This document shows, one piece after another, positions 30,023-38,920 of a stretch of DNA of 64,000 bases. The DNA is from Erwinia psidii (GTDB lineage: Bacteria; Pseudomonadota; Gammaproteobacteria; Enterobacterales; Enterobacteriaceae): NCBI RefSeq assembly GCF_003846135.1, contig NZ_RHHM01000009.1, forward strand, positions 1 through 64,000, written 5' to 3'. The notes below the pieces were generated by a model. That model worked only from the letters and a program-made list of their open reading frames with translations. It did no database searches and was not told where the DNA came from. The position numbers were made by a program, and so were the translations under genes. The stretch's first letter is position 1. Every line of letters begins with the position of its first letter.

Positions 30023-31207
30023 ATGCCCGATCAACCTGTACCCGCGCCGAGCGGTTTACGTTTAAATCTGCGCATTATTTCTGTGGTTATCTTCAATTTC
30101 GCCAGCTATCTCACCATCGGACTGCCGCTGGCGGTGCTGCCTGGCTATGTCCATGAGGTAATGGGATACAGCGCGTTCTGGGCCGGGCTGGTGGTCAGCC
30201 TGCAATACTTCGCGACCCTTATCAGTCGGCCGCACGCCGGACGTTTTACCGATCGCCTGGGGCCAAAAAAGGTGGTGATCTTTGGCCTCTGTGGTTGTCT
30301 GCTTAGCGGGCTGTGCTATGCGCTGGCCGCCCTCTGTGCAGGATGGCCGATACTCTGTCTGGTGCTGCTCTGCCTGGGTCGGGTTATTCTGGGCTTCGGG
30401 CAGAGTTTTGCCGGTACGGGAGCAACACTCTGGGGCGTCGGCGTCGTCGGTTCGTTGCATATTGGCCGGGTTATCTCCTGGAACGGGATTTTCACCTACG
30501 GTGCAATGGCTGTTGGTGCGCCTCTGGGGGTGGCAATTTATCGTTGGGGCGGCTTGTCATTGCTTTCCTGCATTATTATTGCCATCGCGCTGGTGGCGAT
30601 TCTGTTTGCACTACCCCGGCCATCGGTAAAAAACAGCAAAGGGCAGCCATTACCGTTTCGCGCGGTGCTGGGCAAAATATGGCATTTTGGCCTGATCCTT
30701 GCGATGGGATCGGCTGGTTTTGGGGTAATAGCTACTTTTATCACGCTGTTTTATCAGGCTAAGGGATGGGAAGGCGCGGCCTGGGCGTTGACCTTGTTCA
30801 GTAGTGCATTTGTGGGCACCCGTTTGCTTTTTCCAGGTGCTATTAATCGCCATGGCGGGTTGATTGTGGCTGTCGTCTGCTTTGCGATCGAGGCCGTTGG
30901 CCTGTTTCTGGTATGGGGATCGGCAGAACCATGGGTGGCTAAACTGGGCGCTTTCCTTACCGGAGCCGGTTTCTCTCTGGTCTTCCCGGCGGTGGGCGTA
31001 GTGGCGGTAAAAGCCGTGCCGTCACAAAACCAGGGAAGCGCGCTGGCGACCTACACTGCGTTTATGGATTTGTCGCTGGGCATTACTGGCCCGCTTGCCG
31101 GGATGATAATGAGCTACTTTGGCGTGCCGGTTATCTATCTGCTGAGCGGCCTGCTGGTCTGCCTTGCGATGCTACTGACGCTGAGGGCACAACGCAGGCA
31201 GGCGTAA
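30023..31207 (+). CDS. yhhS: MFS efflux transporter of the YhhS family
   Basis: A 394-residue inner-membrane protein with 12 predicted helices of the major facilitator superfamily. The MFS loop GRFTDRLGPKKVVIFG lies between TM2 and TM3, and the FGQSFAGTGATLWGVG stretch is typical of YhhS/arabinose-efflux-type members. E. coli YhhS has been linked to efflux of drugs and glyphosate; the natural substrate is not known. It sits next to dcrB and yhhQ as in E. coli, which supports the symbol. Start: ATG at 30023; a GTG at 30011 is also in frame. Confidence 0.85.
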   Translation: MPDQPVPAPSGLRLNLRIISVVIFNFASYLTIGLPLAVLPGYVHEVMGYSAFWAGLVVSLQYFATLISRPHAGRFTDRLGPKKVVIFGLCGCLLSGLCYALAALCAGWPILCLVLLCLGRVILGFGQSFAGTGATLWGVGVVGSLHIGRVISWNGIFTYGAMAVGAPLGVAIYRWGGLSLLSCIIIAIALVAILFALPRPSVKNSKGQPLPFRAVLGKIWHFGLILAMGSAGFGVIATFITLFYQAKGWEGAAWALTLFSSAFVGTRLLFPGAINRHGGLIVAVVCFAIEAVGLFLVWGSAEPWVAKLGAFLTGAGFSLVFPAVGVVAVKAVPSQNQGSALATYTAFMDLSLGITGPLAGMIMSYFGVPVIYLLSGLLVCLAMLLTLRAQRRQA

Positions 31208-31356
31208 TGGCTCTTACCAGGCCCGGTTACCGGGTCCGTCCTGAGCGCGTTAAACCAAGGCGGTTTTTACTGTCGTGCGATGCCTGGCTCAGAGGTGGTT
31301 AGCGGATACCCGCAGAGGCATCGCTGGTAAGGGCATTTAAGGGATGAGGATGATAC

Positions 31357-31377
31357 CCCTGCCGTGCGGACAGGGGC
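31357..31377. terminator. Hairpin between convergent yhhS and dcrB
   Basis: CCCCTG and CAGGGG pair across a nine-base loop just before the dcrB stop on the minus strand. There is no T-run, so the terminator assignment is tentative. Confidence 0.35.
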
Positions 31378-31383
31378 GGTCAG

Positions 31384-31935
31384 TTATTTCAGCGTGATGC
31401 TCTTAATGATGTTGGCCGCTTCTGTCTGCGACTGTTGCTGATTATCCGCAGGCAGGGTGATTTGCAGGGTCATCAGCTTATTGTCAACTTTCGCCAACAC
31501 CACCGAAGACCAGACTGACTGGTTTTTAGCCGAGATCACCGAGTCCAGCTGTTGGGCTGGCTGGCCTTGCAGTTCAACAGATTTGTTAGTAACCACTTGC
31601 AACTGTGGATCGCGGCTGCGTTGCTGCTGCTCCAGACGTTTGGAGAGGGCGTCCAGCCCCTGGTCAGAAGCCTCTCCCTCAATCACGATAATCGCTTTTT
31701 GCCCGGATGCATCGGCATACACATGCATATTGTTGGCCTGGGTACCCAGCTTGCCGCTTTGATCCGACATACCGGAAGGCAGTGAAAAGCTCATCTTGCC
31801 ATCCATCAGCGTCACTTTCTGACTGCTTTGGCTGCTGCCACTGTTATCGGCGGCAGCGTCATCTTTTTTGCCGTCGCAGGCGGTCAGTCCAACCACCAGT
31901 AAACCAATGCCGGCATATTTGAGTAAGTTACGCAT
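31384..31935 (-). CDS. dcrB: DcrB-family lipoprotein
   Basis: A 183-residue exported protein with a lipoprotein signal: LLVVGLTAC places the acylated Cys at residue 20, followed by DGKKDD. The body matches E. coli DcrB, including [35 protein letters not shown] and [11 protein letters not shown]. In E. coli DcrB is required for infection by phages C1 and C6 and is linked to membrane homeostasis; its biochemical activity is unresolved. Asp at the second position after the Cys would favour retention in the inner membrane by the Lol rule. The start is the second of two adjacent ATGs, as in E. coli (MRNL). Confidence 0.92.
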   Translation of the reverse strand: MRNLLKYAGIGLLVVGLTACDGKKDDAAADNSGSSQSSQKVTLMDGKMSFSLPSGMSDQSGKLGTQANNMHVYADASGQKAIIVIEGEASDQGLDALSKRLEQQQRSRDPQLQVVTNKSVELQGQPAQQLDSVISAKNQSVWSSVVLAKVDNKLMTLQITLPADNQQQSQTEAANIIKSITLK

Positions 31936-32196
31936 CATAATCTCTTTACGTTAGTCGTGTGCCTGTTACTGCCACTCATAAAATAGTAATCCGTTGATAA
32001 AAGCAACTGACACTCAGTGGCAGCATGTAGTGTAGGTGCTTAATATCTTTTCAGACACCGGTTTTTGATGGTGTGCCCAACGGCCTGCCTGAAAATAAAC
32101 AATAAGAGGGAAAAACGGTGGGTGGGAAAATAACCTGACGGCCTGACATATCAGGCCTGCTAAAAGCCAATGCGGGATAGTTTCCCGCACCGTTGC

Positions 32197-32862
32197 TTAG
32201 CCGAAGTTCAGTCTGACGTGGGTGTCCTTTTCCGCCAGACGTCTCAGGGTGGCATTTAACAGTACGCCATAAGCGGGCAGGAAAAATAACAGGCAGATAA
32301 TCACTTTAAAACTGTAATCCACCAGCGCAATTTCCACCCAGTTCTGTGCCATAAAAGGGTCGGTGCTTTTATAGAAAGCGATAAAGAAAAAGGCCAGGGT
32401 ATCACTGATATTGCCAAGGAACATCGCTGACGCCGGTGCGATCCACCATTGTGACAGCTTGCGCAGCCGGTTGAACACATGCACATCCAGAATCTGCCCA
32501 AGTGCATAAGCCATAAAACTGGCGCAGGCAATACGGGCGACAAACAGGTTAGCCGCTTTCAGCGCGGCAAAACCCTGCCATTCGCCCTGATAAAACAGCG
32601 CGGAAATGACATAAGAGATAATCAGCGCCGGGATCATTACCAGCAGTATGATGCGGCGGGCCAGTGGCGCACCGAAAATGCGTACGGTTAAATCAGTGGC
32701 GAGAAAAATAAAGGGAAAGCTGAACGCGCCCCAGGTGGTATGCAGGCCAAAAATGGCAACCGGCAGTTGTACCAGATAGTTACTGGAGGTGATCACCAGT
32801 ACGTGGAACAGCGACAGCCAGATCAACGCATGGGTGCGCTGTCGTGAAGAGAAGGAAATCAT
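32197..32862 (-). CDS. yhhQ: Queuosine precursor transporter YhhQ (QPTR family)
   Basis: YhhQ imports queuosine precursors (preQ0/preQ1), so that tRNA wobble modification can use salvaged bases. The 221-residue protein has six membrane segments and the family block SSNYLVQLPV ... TTWGAFSFPFIFLATDLTVRIFGAPLARR, then SFMAYALGQILDVHVFNRLR and SDTLAFFFIAFY, all nearly identical to E. coli. Three start codons are possible; 32862 aligns with the E. coli start and has AAGG seven bases upstream. Placed next to tusA and dcrB as in E. coli. Confidence 0.94.
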   Translation of the reverse strand: MISFSSRQRTHALIWLSLFHVLVITSSNYLVQLPVAIFGLHTTWGAFSFPFIFLATDLTVRIFGAPLARRIILLVMIPALIISYVISALFYQGEWQGFAALKAANLFVARIACASFMAYALGQILDVHVFNRLRKLSQWWIAPASAMFLGNISDTLAFFFIAFYKSTDPFMAQNWVEIALVDYSFKVIICLLFFLPAYGVLLNATLRRLAEKDTHVRLNFG

Positions 32863-33477
32863 CATGTGACCTTTTTGAATAATGGGGTGAGGGAACCCAA
32901 ACAATCATTATCTCGCCGCAGCGATTGCGCGGCATATTACCGAAACAACCTGCCAATGCAATGGTTAATTTTAGCGCAAACGTTATCGCCGGAAACCTCG
33001 CTGGCTGAGAGGCTGGCGGCTGAAACTCAGTGGTAACGGCTCGCCTGTTGTCGCGCTGAGTGATAATGAATTTATTCCCGCACTCACATTGAGTATCTGT
33101 ACCCAAAACGCGCCATGCAGTAAGGCACCGTCTCTGTCTTTTTCACCATCATGGCGTTTTTTATCTAAAGACGTCACCTGTATACAACGCGGTGGCACAG
33201 ATTCAGCGCGCCGTTACAGTCCGGGATGGTGGGTTTACGTTATCCCTGACCGCCAGCTCCAGAGGGAAGGTTTAAGGGATATGTGCTGTCACGCTCGGTG
33301 AGAGCGCCGCAGTACAGTCAAATGCGCTCTCTCACTTCTAAAAGCTGCTTTGCCATTCTTGAACAGAGATTGGGATAAATGATTAACACTATCGGGCATT
33401 TTTGGCATTAGTGATGCGTAATCTAAAGTAAGTATGTACTCACTAAGATCAATGTTTACCATTGCCGGGTAAGATAA
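32863..33477. other. yhhQ-tusA intergenic, first part
   Basis: About 600 bases with no supported gene. Short frames on both strands overlap and have no family. The E. coli yhhQ-tusA gap is much shorter, so extra sequence has been gained here; its right end contains a possible gene remnant (33478-33666). Confidence 0.45.
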
Positions 33478-33666
33478 GACATCAGGGTATCGTTTAATAA
33501 TCAGCCGACACCGGATCGCTTCGCTGGCGTGCGCGACAATATGCTGACGGTCGGGGATGACGATTTACAGCTAATTCAGGCCCGGCGAGCAACCACATTA
33601 AACCCGGTGCCTGCATTGCTTGCAGATGCTTGCGCGGTCAGTAAAATAATCCGGGATTTTCCCTAA
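33478..33666 (+). pseudogene. Possible C-terminal remnant of a Rieske-type ring-hydroxylating oxygenase
   Basis: A 62-codon frame without a start codon and closed upstream by a stop reads RDNMLTVGDDDLQLIQARRA, then VPALLADACAVSKIIRDF. The pattern (D/E)D-x-x-L-x-x-x-Q, followed by a (V)DAGAV-x-x-x-RII ending, recalls the extreme C-terminus of VanA-like oxygenase subunits. The length and the missing upstream part mean it cannot be functional. The assignment rests on weak pattern resemblance. Confidence 0.25.
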
Positions 33667-33678
33667 CCAGAGAATGCT

Positions 33679-33924
33679 ATGTCTGATTTGTTCGCTAATC
33701 CCGATCACACTCTTGACGCACTTGGTCTGCGTTGCCCGGAGCCGGTAATGATGGTGCGTAAGGCAGTTCGCCATATGCAGGATGGGGATACGCTGTTAAT
33801 TATTGCTGATGATCCCGCCACCACGCGTGATATTCCGGGTTTTTGCCGTTTTATGGAGCATACCTTGGTGGCGCAGGCGACAGAAACCACACCGTATAAA
33901 TACCTGCTCAGGAAGGGGCTTTGA
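33679..33924 (+). CDS. tusA: Sulfurtransferase TusA
   Basis: TusA accepts persulfide sulfur from IscS and passes it to TusBCD for 2-thiouridine in tRNA wobble positions; it also affects molybdenum cofactor synthesis. The 81-residue protein has the family length and the active Cys19 in [25 protein letters not shown] lies before the ATG. An inverted repeat CCAGAG/CTCTGG at 33951-33974 follows the stop. Confidence 0.95.
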   Translation: MSDLFANPDHTLDALGLRCPEPVMMVRKAVRHMQDGDTLLIIADDPATTRDIPGFCRFMEHTLVAQATETTPYKYLLRKGL

Positions 33925-33992
33925 GCAATTTCTCCGGGTGGAGTCAATCAGCCAGAGCGGAAACTGCCACTCTGGTCTCAGGCAGTCAGTAT

Positions 33993-34232
33993 TTAGCGGT
34001 TACCGGCATTATCTTTCCGTAATGCATTAGTTTTTGACGACAGCCACAGCGCATAGCTGGTGCAGCCAACAGCCAGTAAAACCTCAAAGGCCAGATATCC
34101 CCAGGTGGGGGACGGTGATAAGGCGTGCATTATTGCCTGTGCGCCAACGACGGCACCGCCAATATACAGCCAGCGTTGCAGGCGTTGTGTTTGCTTCAAC
34201 GCTTTATTTTCATCCGTACCATGCTTTTCCAT
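33993..34232 (-). CDS. Small membrane protein of unknown function downstream of zntA
   Basis: A 79-residue protein with two hydrophobic segments (about 20-38 and 48-64) joined by a short loop, and charged ends. It begins 20 bases after the zntA stop on the same strand with AGGAG-like spacing, so it is probably cotranscribed with zntA from the ZntR promoter. I do not recognise the family, and it lacks Cys/His clusters that would suggest metal binding (a single Cys lies in the second segment). A role linked to zinc export is suggested by position only. Confidence 0.7.
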   Translation of the reverse strand: MEKHGTDENKALKQTQRLQRWLYIGGAVVGAQAIMHALSPSPTWGYLAFEVLLAVGCTSYALWLSSKTNALRKDNAGNR

Positions 34233-34252
34233 TTTCTCTGCTTCTCCTGTTC

Positions 34253-36532
34253 TTATCCTTGATGCTTACCTAATAAGCGCAATGCGTTAGCGGTCACTAA
34301 CACTGTTGCACCTGAGTCGGCCAGTACCGCCAGCCACAGACCGGTGATCCCAAGCAGCGTAGTGATCAGCAACATGCCTTTCAGCGTCAGCGCCAGCGCG
34401 ACATTCTGCCGTATAATAGCATGGGTCGCACGAGCCAGACCGATCATCGTCGCCAGCCCGGTCAGACGATCCCTCGTCAGGGCTGCATCTGCCGTCTCCA
34501 GCGCCACGTCGCTACCGCTGCCCATGGCAATGCCAACACTGGCAGCCTTCATAGCCGGCGCGTCGTTGATGCCATCACCTACCATCGCCACCGGAGCGCG
34601 TTGGTTAAGTGTGCGAATTGCCGCCACTTTATCCGCAGGTAACAAACCCGCACGAAACGCAATCTTCAGTTCTTCTGCGACAGCCGCTGCCGCGAGGGGA
34701 TTATCCCCGGTCAACATCACCGCACCTACGCCAAGGTTACGTAGCGCCTGCAGGGTGGTAACCGCTTCTTTTCTCAGGGTATCGCGCAGAGCAATCAGGG
34801 CGGCCGGGCGCATATCCTCCAGCATCACAACAACGGTGTGCCCGGTGGCTTCCAGCTGTTCTTTCTGCGCCAGATGCGTTTCGCTCAGGCAGTTTTCCGG
34901 CACCCTTGCCGGGCTGCTAATTAAAAGTGTGCGACCACTCACTACCGCTTCAATTCCTTTACCTGCGAGCGTCATCTGAGCGCTTGCGGGTAAAACAGGC
35001 AGGTTGCGACGCTCTGCCAGCCTCACAATGGCGTTTGCCAGAGGGTGGGAAGCACCGCGCTCTACCGCAGCCGCCTTCGTCAGTAGTTCAGCCTCTGTTT
35101 CTCCATTCAGGCTGATAATCTCAGTGACCTGTGGTTTCCCTTCAGTCAGCGTGCCGGTTTTATCAAAAGCCAGCGTTCTGACCGCATTCAGACGCTCCAG
35201 CGCGGCTCCGCCTTTAATAAGCACCCCCCGGCGTGAGGCGGCCGCCAGGCCAGAAGTAATTGCTGCGGGTGTGGAGATCACCAGCGCGCATGGACAGCCA
35301 ATTAACAGCAGGGTCAACCCCTTGTAGATCCACGGTTGCCACTCGCCTGCGAACAGCAACGGCGGCAGCACGGCGACCAGCAGTGCTACCGCCATGACGA
35401 GCGGCGTGTAAATACGGCTGAAACGGTCAATAAATCGCTCAACCGGGGCGCGATGTGTTTCCGCTTCTTCAATCAGATGCAGAATACGATCGATAGCGCT
35501 TTCTCCCGGTTGGGAAACCACTTTAAGCCTGACTAACCGGTCAATGCTCAGACTGCCTGCGGCGACCACCTCTCCTGGCTGCCGCTCAACCGGAAGCGAT
35601 TCGCCGGTCAGCGCGCTTTCATCAAAACTGGCCGGCGCGTTAAGCAGGCTGGCGTCGGCAGGCAGGCGGGCACCGGCTGCCACCTCGATAATATCGCCGG
35701 GACGAAGTGCGCTCAGGGCGATGACCTGGCGCGTCTTCCCATCGATGCGAACGGCTTCCTCCGGTTGCAATGCCATCAGAGCAGTAACGCCGTGGCGTGC
35801 ACGTCTCGCGGCAAAGGACTCCAGCCGTTCTCCCAGCATAAACAGCAGCAGCACCATGGCCGCCTCTGTAGTGGCACCGATAAACAGAGCACCGATGGCC
35901 GCGACGCTCATCAGCGTTTCGATAGCAAAAGGCATCCCGCTTTTTATCAGTCCGCCAGCGCGGCGGGCGACAGGCCAGACGCCAATAAAGGTAGCCAGCG
36001 TAAAGGCCGCCTGCCCTGCCTGCGGATTGAACTGACGGAGCAGCCAGCTGGCTGAGAGCAGTACCATGAGCATCAGCAGAAAACCATTGTCTTGCCAGAA
36101 AGTGTTCCGGGGCTGGGCGAGTGGGGCTGTGCCGCTGCGTGTCAGGGTAAACCCGGCTTCCTGCACGGCAAATTCGACCTGCTGGCGAACATCGTGGGTG
36201 GCATTGACCACCAGTTTTTCGGTAGCAAACAGCACTTTTGCGTGGGTCACCGAGGGCAGTTTACTTAACGCATTTTCTATTTTTCGCGCGCAGGCCGGAC
36301 AGTCCATGCCAGCAATCTGCCAGCGCCAGGTGGGCAGCATATCCGACTGGCCGTTTTCCTCTGCGGGATTTTCTGTGGAGCAGCAACCCGCATCATTACA
36401 ACCGTGGTTGCCGATGGCTGGCGCGGTGATGGGGCTCACTTTGCTGATAACCGGGCGGAATGTATGGCGGTGATCCGGGTGGCGGGCGTTAGGGTGGTCA
36501 CCGCCGTGAGATGAGGAAGAATGTGGGTTCAT
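34253..36532 (-). CDS. zntA: Zn/Cd/Pb-exporting P-type ATPase ZntA
   Basis: ZntA pumps zinc, cadmium and lead out of the cytoplasm. The 759-residue protein has a His-rich start (residues 1-25), a Cys cluster GCNDAGCC (45-51), the metal-binding domain GMDCPACARKIE with Cys78 and Cys81, eight membrane segments with the transport motif GCPCALV, the actuator TGES, the phosphorylation motif FDKTGTL and the hinge GDGINDAPA. It is slightly longer than E. coli ZntA (732), mainly through the His-rich N-terminus. It is preceded by a ZntR-type promoter and followed by a small membrane-protein gene. Confidence 0.96.
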   Translation of the reverse strand: MNPHSSSSHGGDHPNARHPDHRHTFRPVISKVSPITAPAIGNHGCNDAGCCSTENPAEENGQSDMLPTWRWQIAGMDCPACARKIENALSKLPSVTHAKVLFATEKLVVNATHDVRQQVEFAVQEAGFTLTRSGTAPLAQPRNTFWQDNGFLLMLMVLLSASWLLRQFNPQAGQAAFTLATFIGVWPVARRAGGLIKSGMPFAIETLMSVAAIGALFIGATTEAAMVLLLFMLGERLESFAARRARHGVTALMALQPEEAVRIDGKTRQVIALSALRPGDIIEVAAGARLPADASLLNAPASFDESALTGESLPVERQPGEVVAAGSLSIDRLVRLKVVSQPGESAIDRILHLIEEAETHRAPVERFIDRFSRIYTPLVMAVALLVAVLPPLLFAGEWQPWIYKGLTLLLIGCPCALVISTPAAITSGLAAASRRGVLIKGGAALERLNAVRTLAFDKTGTLTEGKPQVTEIISLNGETEAELLTKAAAVERGASHPLANAIVRLAERRNLPVLPASAQMTLAGKGIEAVVSGRTLLISSPARVPENCLSETHLAQKEQLEATGHTVVVMLEDMRPAALIALRDTLRKEAVTTLQALRNLGVGAVMLTGDNPLAAAAVAEELKIAFRAGLLPADKVAAIRTLNQRAPVAMVGDGINDAPAMKAASVGIAMGSGSDVALETADAALTRDRLTGLATMIGLARATHAIIRQNVALALTLKGMLLITTLLGITGLWLAVLADSGATVLVTANALRLLGKHQG

Positions 36533-36579
36533 GGCACCTCCTGATAAAACCAGGCGGGAAACATTCCCACCACGGCGTT

Positions 36580-36611
36580 ATCTTACACTCTGGAGTCAAC
36601 TCCAAAGTCAA
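36580..36611 (-). promoter_or_regulatory. ZntR-type promoter/operator of zntA
   Basis: On the minus strand a TTGACT -35 (36606-36611) and a TAAGAT -10 (36580-36585) are separated by an over-long 20-base spacer containing the near-palindrome TTGGAGTTGACTCCAGAG. The long spacer and dyad are hallmarks of MerR-family regulation, and the sequence is nearly that of the E. coli zntA promoter, where Zn-ZntR twists the DNA to activate transcription. ZntR itself is not in the window. Confidence 0.88.
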
Positions 36612-36625
36612 GGCCCCATCGGCGA

Positions 36626-37252
36626 TCAGAGATAAAGCGCACGCACAATCATAAAGTGGCCGGCAAAGTAGCAGGCGGCAACAATGGCACTGTCTGAGGT
36701 AAAGCGGCGGCGATAGTGGGTGATATACCAGATAACATTGGCCAGCAGTAGCAGTGATGTACCCATCATCAGCGAGAAGCTGTAAGCCGTTGGCCGGAAG
36801 AAATATTGCTCGGCAGCCAGCCAGGTCATCAACAGCGTCATACCAATAAAGGTGCACACCGGCCAGCGTAATTCGTCGAGTCTGCTCCAGATAGTGACAA
36901 TGAGCAGTATGCCAATGACCAGCAGGGCCAGCGGAATCGGCCAGAAGAACGTCAGCGTCATATGGCTGGCGAAATAGAGGGTATACAGCAGGTGTGAGAG
37001 GAAAAAAGCACCCACGGCGTACAGCATACGGCGGTTTGGCAACAGCGTCAGGGCATCGCCAACCAGTGTTGCCAGCAGGCCGAACAGGATCAGGTAGTCT
37101 GTGGTGTTAAGCACCGGTGCCTGCCAGGCCCAGGCGACCAACAGGAGTAAGGTAACGGGTTTAAAAACCCAGCGTTGCCACTGTGGCCCACGGTAGGTAG
37201 CATCCACATACAGCCAGCCGGAAAAAAGTACAGCCAGAAACGACCAAATCAT
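36626..37252 (-). CDS. yhhN: YhhN/TMEM86-family membrane protein
   Basis: A 208-residue polytopic membrane protein with about eight hydrophobic segments, equal in length to E. coli YhhN. The family includes vertebrate TMEM86B, a lysoplasmalogenase; activity of the bacterial proteins is inferred from that relation. The conserved [17 protein letters not shown] and [14 protein letters not shown] stretches are visible, with Asp and His residues inside membrane segments. It lies upstream of zntA on the same strand, but with its own spacing of about 90 bases that holds the zntA promoter. Confidence 0.88.
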   Translation of the reverse strand: MIWSFLAVLFSGWLYVDATYRGPQWQRWVFKPVTLLLLVAWAWQAPVLNTTDYLILFGLLATLVGDALTLLPNRRMLYAVGAFFLSHLLYTLYFASHMTLTFFWPIPLALLVIGILLIVTIWSRLDELRWPVCTFIGMTLLMTWLAAEQYFFRPTAYSFSLMMGTSLLLLANVIWYITHYRRRFTSDSAIVAACYFAGHFMIVRALYL

Positions 37253-37472
37253 AATCTGTCCCTTTGTTTTCGATGCAAAATTCCCTGACTAGTTTAGGTC
37301 ACGCGGCGACGAAGTGACAATCGGGGCGCCTCTGAAAGCAGATAATCTTCCCGTCGTGACAGAGTGGCTTTGGTTATCCCGGGCTGAAAAACCGCGTTTT
37401 TCCCGGTAAGCTGGTCGCTTTTGCGTGAGTACAATCAACGGGCTTTATCTGAGCAGACGAAAGAGGGGCTGT

Positions 37473-37829
37473 ATGAAACCATCATTTCTGTTTCTTACCA
37501 TTCTGGCGGTTATCGCCGTACTGGCCACGCGTCAGTTCATCAGGCAGCGTCAGGAAGTCGCGGTCAATGACGCTTCGCCAGTGCGTTCATTGCCGGTGGA
37601 AGTCAAAGCCAGACGGGAAACACCCGCGTCGGGTCGCCGCTCCCGGCAACGTGAGGTGATCCCGGTGGAAGAGGTGCGTTATGAAGCCTGGTTTCATCCA
37701 CTGAATGGTGCGGGAGACTTCAAACTGGTTTTAACGCAACGTGACTATGAACAAATCAATGAGGGTGCCAGGGGGAAACTGGAAGTGCAGGGGACACGAT
37801 TTATCTCATTCAGCCCGATAAATCAATAA
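37473..37829 (+). CDS. yhhM: DUF2500 family protein YhhM, membrane-anchored
   Basis: A 118-residue protein with one N-terminal hydrophobic segment (about 4-19) followed by a soluble domain carrying SRQREVIPVEEVRYEAWFHPLNG and GTRFISF, as in E. coli YhhM. Function unknown. The start at 37473 gives MKPSFLFLT, which aligns with the E. coli N-terminus; an upstream frame start at 37425 is not conserved. Divergent from yhhN and convergent with yhhL, as in E. coli. Confidence 0.85.
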   Translation: MKPSFLFLTILAVIAVLATRQFIRQRQEVAVNDASPVRSLPVEVKARRETPASGRRSRQREVIPVEEVRYEAWFHPLNGAGDFKLVLTQRDYEQINEGARGKLEVQGTRFISFSPINQ

Positions 37830-37890
37830 CAAAGGCTGCCGAAAAAGTGCGCTATATTTCACGTTTTTTTCAGCAGCTTTTTCAACATTA

Positions 37891-38160
37891 TCACTGTTTT
37901 GGCGTGTTTTTTTTCTGCCAGACCAGCAGTTCGAATACGCCAAAAAAGAAAATTTTTGCCTGGGTCAGGCCGCTCAGCTTTGGCTCCGTTTTGGGCTGTG
38001 TGGCACGCAGCAAAACCAGCTGCAGACCGTGCATAACCACCATAAAAAATAATGCAATATCGACAAAATATTTCAGTGGTTTAGGAAACGGATGAACCAG
38101 ATTGAGCAACAAAAACCCCCACACGAACAACATCAATAACCTGCCCAGATTAATCAGCAT
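37891..38160 (-). CDS. yhhL: DUF1145 family small membrane protein YhhL
   Basis: An 89-residue protein with two or three hydrophobic segments, matching E. coli YhhL in length (89) and in RLLMLFVWGFLLLNLVHPFPKPL and FGVFELLVWQKK. Function unknown. The start at 38160 lies inside the end of rsmD (overlap of about ten bases), indicating translational coupling; a longer in-frame extension overlaps rsmD heavily and is not conserved. Confidence 0.87.
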   Translation of the reverse strand: MLINLGRLLMLFVWGFLLLNLVHPFPKPLKYFVDIALFFMVVMHGLQLVLLRATQPKTEPKLSGLTQAKIFFFGVFELLVWQKKNTPKQ

Positions 38161-38755
38161 GGTTTTCCCCCTTTTCTGAAACATGACGAATATAGAGACG
38201 ATAAGCGACCTGACCTGCGACCTTTTCCCGATGCAGCTGCCAGCTGCGTGGGACCGACGGTATGCCGTTTTCCACTTCACTTTCAACGTAAATCAGGGCG
38301 CCATCCTCCAGCCATCCACCGTCTTCAAGCTGATTGATAGTCTGCTCCAGCAGGCCTTTACGGAATGGCGGATCGATAAATACCAGGTCATGGGGTACAC
38401 CCGTCTGTGCCAGATATTGCAGGGTGTTGGCGTTAATCACTCGCCCTGTCGTGGCCCCCAGGGTTGCCAGGTTTCTCTCCAGTTGTTGAGCCACCGGCCG
38501 TTCCAGCTCCAGCAAGGTGGCGGAGGCGGCATGGCGCGACAGCGCTTCCAGCCCCAGCGCACCGCTGCCGGCGAAACAGTCGAGGCAGCGCGCGCCCTGA
38601 ATATCCGGGGCCAGCCAGTTAAACAGCGTTTCACGGACGCGATCGGTGGTGGGTCTTAGTCCTGCACTGTCAGGCACCGGGAGTTTTCTGCCGCGCCACA
38701 GACCGCCAATAATACGGATTTGGCCGCTACCGCCATTAGGGTTTTTCTTTGTCAT
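38150..38755 (-). CDS. rsmD: 16S rRNA (guanine(966)-N2)-methyltransferase RsmD
   Basis: RsmD methylates N2 of G966 in 16S rRNA in the assembled 30S subunit. The 201-residue protein has GGLWRGRKLPVPDSAGLRPTTDRVRETLFNWL near the N-terminus, the SAM-binding LDCFAGSGALGLEALSR and the catalytic VFIDPPFRKGL. Length is that of E. coli RsmD (198). It is divergent from ftsY and overlaps yhhL downstream. Confidence 0.95.
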   Translation of the reverse strand: MTKKNPNGGSGQIRIIGGLWRGRKLPVPDSAGLRPTTDRVRETLFNWLAPDIQGARCLDCFAGSGALGLEALSRHAASATLLELERPVAQQLERNLATLGATTGRVINANTLQYLAQTGVPHDLVFIDPPFRKGLLEQTINQLEDGGWLEDGALIYVESEVENGIPSVPRSWQLHREKVAGQVAYRLYIRHVSEKGENHAD

Positions 38756-38920
38756 GGTGCTGAACTCTTCATAATTTGTTGCATAGTTTAACGCGCGTTC
38801 AGGATGCAGGAAACGTAAAAAGGGTGCTGTGATGCGTCAGTAGTAAAGTGTTAGACTAGGGGATTAAGATGATTTTCAGAGACCTGACCGTTTTTTCCCC
38901 GCGAGGAGTGTGGTTGCACC

